A stretch of 64,000 nucleotides of DNA. Origin: Prevotellaceae bacterium (GTDB lineage: Bacteria; Bacteroidota; Bacteroidia; Bacteroidales; Bacteroidaceae). The position numbers and the translations under genes are program-made. Shown here piece after piece: positions 61,069 to 64,000 of this stretch; positions within the stretch are counted from its first letter, which is position 1, and every line of letters begins with the position of its first letter. The stretch lies in NCBI GenBank assembly GCA_003150315.1, contig QAML01000076.1:62001-126000 (forward strand), in the 5' to 3' direction. The notes beneath the pieces were generated by a model, which did no database searches, was not told the origin of the DNA, and saw nothing but the letters and a program-made list of their open reading frames with translations.

Positions 61069-62532
61069 TTATCCTAATTTTTTAAGTCTCAGTCTGTGAT
61101 CTATTGTCGAGGGATATTCTTCCTCGTAGTGGGTAACCATTATGAGAGTTTTGCCTTTGCGTGAGCAGAATGTGTCAATTATGCTGCGCGATAACTCGCG
61201 GCGTTCGCGGTCAAGACCGTGAAAAGGTTCGTCAAGTACGAGAAGTTCGGGATCTTTTACGAATGCGCGCGCCAAAAGAACAAGTCTCTGCTCTCCGCTT
61301 GAGAGCTGCAGATAGTTTTTGTCGGAAATATTTCCAATTCCGAATATGTTAAGCCAAAACATTACCTTTTCCCTGGCATCGCCGTCAATTTCGCGATTGT
61401 ATATGCCGTTTGTGTCGCTCAAACCGCTTGCTGCAATTTTCAATACGCTCATGTTGCGTCTGTAGGAACGGAACATTTCCGGGCTTACATACCCGATTTT
61501 CTTTTTTATGTCCCATATGCTTTCGCCCGTGCCGCGCTTGCAGCCGAACAAACTTATGTTGCAGGCATAGGCGCGAGGGTTGTCGGCGCACACAAGGCTT
61601 AGAAGCGTAGATTTTCCTGCACCGTTTTCGCCGTTTAACGCCCAGCGTTCACCGCTTTTCACTGTCCAGGAGAAATCTTTGAAGATGTCGCGACTGCCGT
61701 ATGAGATGTTGATGTTGTTGCATTCCACAACAGGAGAGCCGTTTGCCGCATTTTCGTGGTCGGGAAGCGAAAGTATGGCGTTACGTCTTTCTGCGTCAAT
61801 GGCATAAGAAACGGATTTTTCTTCTTTGTGTAGATGAGCGAGAAAATCCTTCTTGTCGCAAATGGGATAAACTTTGCCGTTGCTGACAGGCAGGATTCTT
61901 TGTATGAAATCGGGAATGTCTTTCTCTCGTGAAACTATAAGAACAAGCGTAGTTTTGCCTTTTTCCACCACTTTTGTAAGAAAATCCGAAGTTTGCTTGC
62001 GTGCGTTAACATCCAAACCGATGTAGGGATTGTCAATAAAGAGAAGTCTCGGAGCACTCTGCAATACTTCGGCAAGTTGTACCCTACGCAATTCACCGCT
62101 TGAGAGCATGATGATTTTCTTTTCCAACAAAGGTTCAAGACCAAGGACTTGGCTCAGTTCTTCAGACAACATATCTGAGGAAGAAGCCGTTTTCAGAATG
62201 TCTTTGACTGTTGCGGAATCTTCTTGAAGCCCGTGATTCCAGCGCAATTGGTAAAAGTCGCCCCCTGTACTCCCGTAAGCATCGCGAAAGGTTACAACTT
62301 TTATGTTTTGGCTTGCTTTATTGCTTGCGGAAGGGGAAAAGTCGTATTTTATCTCGTTTCCGAGAAGCGGATGAGCCCCTGTGAGCATGTCTACAAGCAA
62401 TGTCTTTCCGCTCGCATTCAATCCAACGATAGCCAAAGGCGTGTCTGCGGGAATTACAACGTCTGCCGGTTCTTTCAATCTGAATTCCGGCATGCGCGCC
62501 ACGGCTTTGTTTATTTCTATTATATTGTGCAT
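61069..62532 (-). CDS. ModF-like protein with two ABC ATPase domains
   Basis: 487 residues from ATG 62532; a longer frame reading back through ruvC is rejected. Two ATPase domains and no membrane segment. First: Walker [15 protein letters not shown] near 36, signature [15 protein letters not shown], Walker [13 protein letters not shown] with Asn in place of the catalytic Glu. Second: [14 protein letters not shown] near 298, [27 protein letters not shown] intact. It is like E. coli ModF (molybdate-associated) in layout; no molybdate genes are nearby, so the role is open. Overlaps the ruvC end by 13 nt. Confidence 0.85.
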   Translation of the reverse strand: MHNIIEINKAVARMPEFRLKEPADVVIPADTPLAIVGLNASGKTLLVDMLTGAHPLLGNEIKYDFSPSASNKASQNIKVVTFRDAYGSTGGDFYQLRWNHGLQEDSATVKDILKTASSSDMLSEELSQVLGLEPLLEKKIIMLSSGELRRVQLAEVLQSAPRLLFIDNPYIGLDVNARKQTSDFLTKVVEKGKTTLVLIVSREKDIPDFIQRILPVSNGKVYPICDKKDFLAHLHKEEKSVSYAIDAERRNAILSLPDHENAANGSPVVECNNINISYGSRDIFKDFSWTVKSGERWALNGENGAGKSTLLSLVCADNPRAYACNISLFGCKRGTGESIWDIKKKIGYVSPEMFRSYRRNMSVLKIAASGLSDTNGIYNREIDGDAREKVMFWLNIFGIGNISDKNYLQLSSGEQRLVLLARAFVKDPELLVLDEPFHGLDRERRELSRSIIDTFCSRKGKTLIMVTHYEEEYPSTIDHRLRLKKLG

Positions 62533-63287
62533 TTTGTATTCTTGCTGTTTGTAGGGTGAAGCCCAACCCTTCTGGGATTGTTCTTCACGAAGTCTGCCCA
62601 TTTTGTAGTGTGGCGTTTTCCCGGGATGTCTGAAAAGTTACCGGAAACATTGAATGCGGAATTATTCTTTCCTGTAGTTTCATACACTTTACAGTATGAT
62701 TCAATGAAATGACAGTATGCAGCGGCGAGAGCATCGGTTGCGTCAAGATAGGGAAGCAATGTCTCGTTGCTTATACCCAAATATCTTTGCAACATAGCCG
62801 CTACCTGTTCTTTCGAAGCTCTTCCGTTGCCTGTAATAGCCATTTTAATTTTTAGCGGGGCGTATTCGTGTATCGGCACATCCCTGTTTATTGCAGCGGC
62901 AATGGCAACTCCTTGCGCTCGTCCGAGCTTCAGCATACTCTGAGGATTGTTTCCGTAGAACTGAGATTCTATGCTTAACTCGTCAGGAAGGAAGCTTGCG
63001 ATAAGTGAGTTGACACGTTCGTGAATGCGTCCCAATTTGAGATAAACATCTTTGACTTTGCGCAAATCAATTACGCCCATTGCCACCATTTCTGCCTTTT
63101 TGCCGCAAACTTTAAGCACTCCATACCCCAAAAGGTTTGTTCCGGGGTCGATTCCCATTATGATTCGTTCGGTTTTTGAACGTTTCGCAATGTTGAATGA
63201 GCCGTTACCGTTATTGCCGTAATGCTCCCGGTGTTTGGCAGGTGCGGCTTCATCCGCGTGCTGTTTGTTTTCAGAAATCTCTTTCAT
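62520..63287 (-). CDS. ruvC: Holliday junction endonuclease RuvC
   Basis: 255 residues from ATG 63287. The core begins [20 protein letters not shown] (first catalytic Asp), then [20 protein letters not shown] (Glu), [20 protein letters not shown], and [20 protein letters not shown] (last two Asp). It resolves Holliday junctions with RuvAB. N-terminal extension of about 40 residues and a C-terminal extension of about 60 beyond the core are unusual; the extension is low in complexity and may be disordered. A further upstream ATG overlaps a -7 box TATCTTTG (63295-63302), so it is rejected. Confidence 0.92.
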   Translation of the reverse strand: MKEISENKQHADEAAPAKHREHYGNNGNGSFNIAKRSKTERIIMGIDPGTNLLGYGVLKVCGKKAEMVAMGVIDLRKVKDVYLKLGRIHERVNSLIASFLPDELSIESQFYGNNPQSMLKLGRAQGVAIAAAINRDVPIHEYAPLKIKMAITGNGRASKEQVAAMLQRYLGISNETLLPYLDATDALAAAYCHFIESYCKVYETTGKNNSAFNVSGNFSDIPGKRHTTKWADFVKNNPRRVGLHPTNSKNTKCTI

Positions 63288-63294
63288 CGGTATG

Positions 63295-63302
63295 CAAAGA
63301 TA
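63295..63302 (-). promoter_or_regulatory. -7 box of ruvC
   Basis: TATCTTTG on the minus strand, 7 nt before ATG 63287, implying a very short leader. Confidence 0.45.
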
Positions 63303-63365
63303 CATTCTATTTGCAAACGGATAATTACTAAACGCTTAAAGATTATTAAAGGAATTGCGGAAAAC

Positions 63366-64000
63366 TTATCTCGCGCCGATGCAGAGACATATCATTCCGA
63401 GAATCACCAATGCCAAATCAACTGCCTTGGAACGCAGATTATGTTCCCTGAATACCCATGCGCCGAAAAGGAATGAGACTATCACACTGCTGCGTCTCAC
63501 CATTGAAACTATAGCTATCATTGCGCCGGGAACAGAAAGGGCATAAAAATAAAGAAAGTCGGCAGCAGACAAAAATACAGAGATTCCGATTATTGCCCAA
63601 TGCCAACGAAATTTGTCGCCGTTCTTTCTGTGAGGAAACCAAACAGTAAACAATACTGCGCACATCATTATAAATTGGTAAAGATTATACCACCCCTGCA
63701 CGGCAAGATTGTTTAGTCCTGCGCCACCTTCCTCTACGGGAGACATAAGATATTTGTCGTAAAGTCCGCTCGCAGCTCCGAGCAGAGCGGAGCAGACCAC
63801 GCATATAATCCATTTGTTGTGGGCAAAGTTTACACCTTCGCGCTTGCTGCTTCGTGAGAGCATGAAAAAAGAAAATACGGCAAGAATAACGCCAACCCAT
63901 TGCCAAGCGTTCAGATGTTCTCCGAAAATTATTAAAGCTCCCATAAGTGTCATAACAGGGCGCGTGGCATTTATCGGACCTACTATTGTAATGGGAAGAT
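63366..64000 (-). CDS. EamA/DMT-family transporter (5' end outside window)
   Basis: At least 210 residues, truncated by the right edge: an in-frame ATG at 63953 is preceded by further coding sequence reading PITIVGPINATRPV in frame, which is family-like, so the true start lies beyond 64000. About six or more hydrophobic helices (WVGVILAVFSFFMLSRSS, WIICVVCSALLGAASGLYD, FIMMCAVLFTVWF, IIGISVFLSAADFLYFYAL, AVDLALVILGMICLCIGA) and the motif LSVPGAMIAIVSMVRRSSVI are typical of the drug/metabolite transporter superfamily. Substrate unknown. Confidence 0.88.
   Translation of the reverse strand, partial: LPITIVGPINATRPVMTLMGALIIFGEHLNAWQWVGVILAVFSFFMLSRSSKREGVNFAHNKWIICVVCSALLGAASGLYDKYLMSPVEEGGAGLNNLAVQGWYNLYQFIMMCAVLFTVWFPHRKNGDKFRWHWAIIGISVFLSAADFLYFYALSVPGAMIAIVSMVRRSSVIVSFLFGAWVFREHNLRSKAVDLALVILGMICLCIGAR

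Noticed and set aside
1..64000. tRNA genes, rRNA genes, insertion sequences, integrases
   Set aside because: I looked for cloverleaf-like segments and transposase motifs in the gaps and found none.

Overview
The window is bacterial chromosome from the phylum Bacteroidota, order Bacteroidales, most likely a Prevotellaceae-type organism. The evidence is the gene content (thiamine-regulated TonB receptor plus PnuC-family transporter, DUF349, DUF4105, DUF1573 and DUF2867 proteins, a BspA-like leucine-rich surface protein ending in a type IX-like tail) and the promoters, which follow the Bacteroidota pattern TTTG/TTG - 19 nt - TAnnTTTG rather than the sigma70 -35/-10 pattern. No rRNA, tRNA, transposase, prophage or CRISPR locus is visible. 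The content is mostly housekeeping, on both strands, in short operons often closed by clear hairpin terminators.

Layout. 0.1-2.7 kb: recF, a DUF721 (DciA-like) gene and aroC, rightward. 3.2-6.4 kb: an LRR surface protein and gdhA, leftward. 6.4-7.7 kb: a gene-poor stretch. 7.8-13.4 kb: leftward envelope/CoA cluster (unknown 147-residue protein, coaX, outer-membrane protein, lptC, ppiD). 13.9-15.1 kb: serB. 15.2-18.3 kb: TPP riboswitch - TonB receptor - pnuT thiamine uptake operon. 18.7 kb: a broken secreted-protein gene. 19.1-27.9 kb: operon valS - DUF4105 - phosphodiesterase - secA. 28.3-29.4 kb: an acetyltransferase gene split by an in-frame stop. 29.5-32.8 kb: DUF1573 protein and GH36 alpha-galactosidase. 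33.3-40.6 kb: xthA, a lipoprotein, a DUF349 protein, corA, an AraC regulator and an alpha/beta hydrolase. 40.8-44.2 kb: pepD, a flippase-like membrane protein and rsmA. 44.5-47.5 kb: pyrF - HD phosphohydrolase - glycerophosphodiesterase. 47.9-55.8 kb: an eight-gene leftward operon with an YtrA-type ABC pair, its GntR regulator and a MacAB/TolC-like tripartite exporter. 56.4-64 kb: DUF2867 protein, nadK with an ABC exporter, pdxJ, an unknown secreted protein, a ModF-like double ATPase with ruvC, and a DMT transporter cut by the right edge.

The most unusual signal is an interspersed family of at least ten intergenic elements, about one per 6 kb. Each is an array of three or four 21-nt units (core TACAAGGCACTTATTTT). 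Units run in one orientation and then switch once to the other, so a long hairpin forms at the switch. Most arrays have a shared flank of about 35 bp (core AAGTTRTTGTTTWTCA) on one side only. An eleventh array, at 2.9 kb, keeps the 21-nt period and the flank but uses a different, self-palindromic unit. I know of no described element with this architecture; the function is unknown.

Regulation readable from sequence includes the TPP riboswitch with its promoter, an operator-like AGTGTA/TACACT palindrome at the predicted start of the GntR/ABC operon transcript, and a hairpin abutting the corA start codon. Identifications rest on motifs and protein character read by eye; no database search was run.
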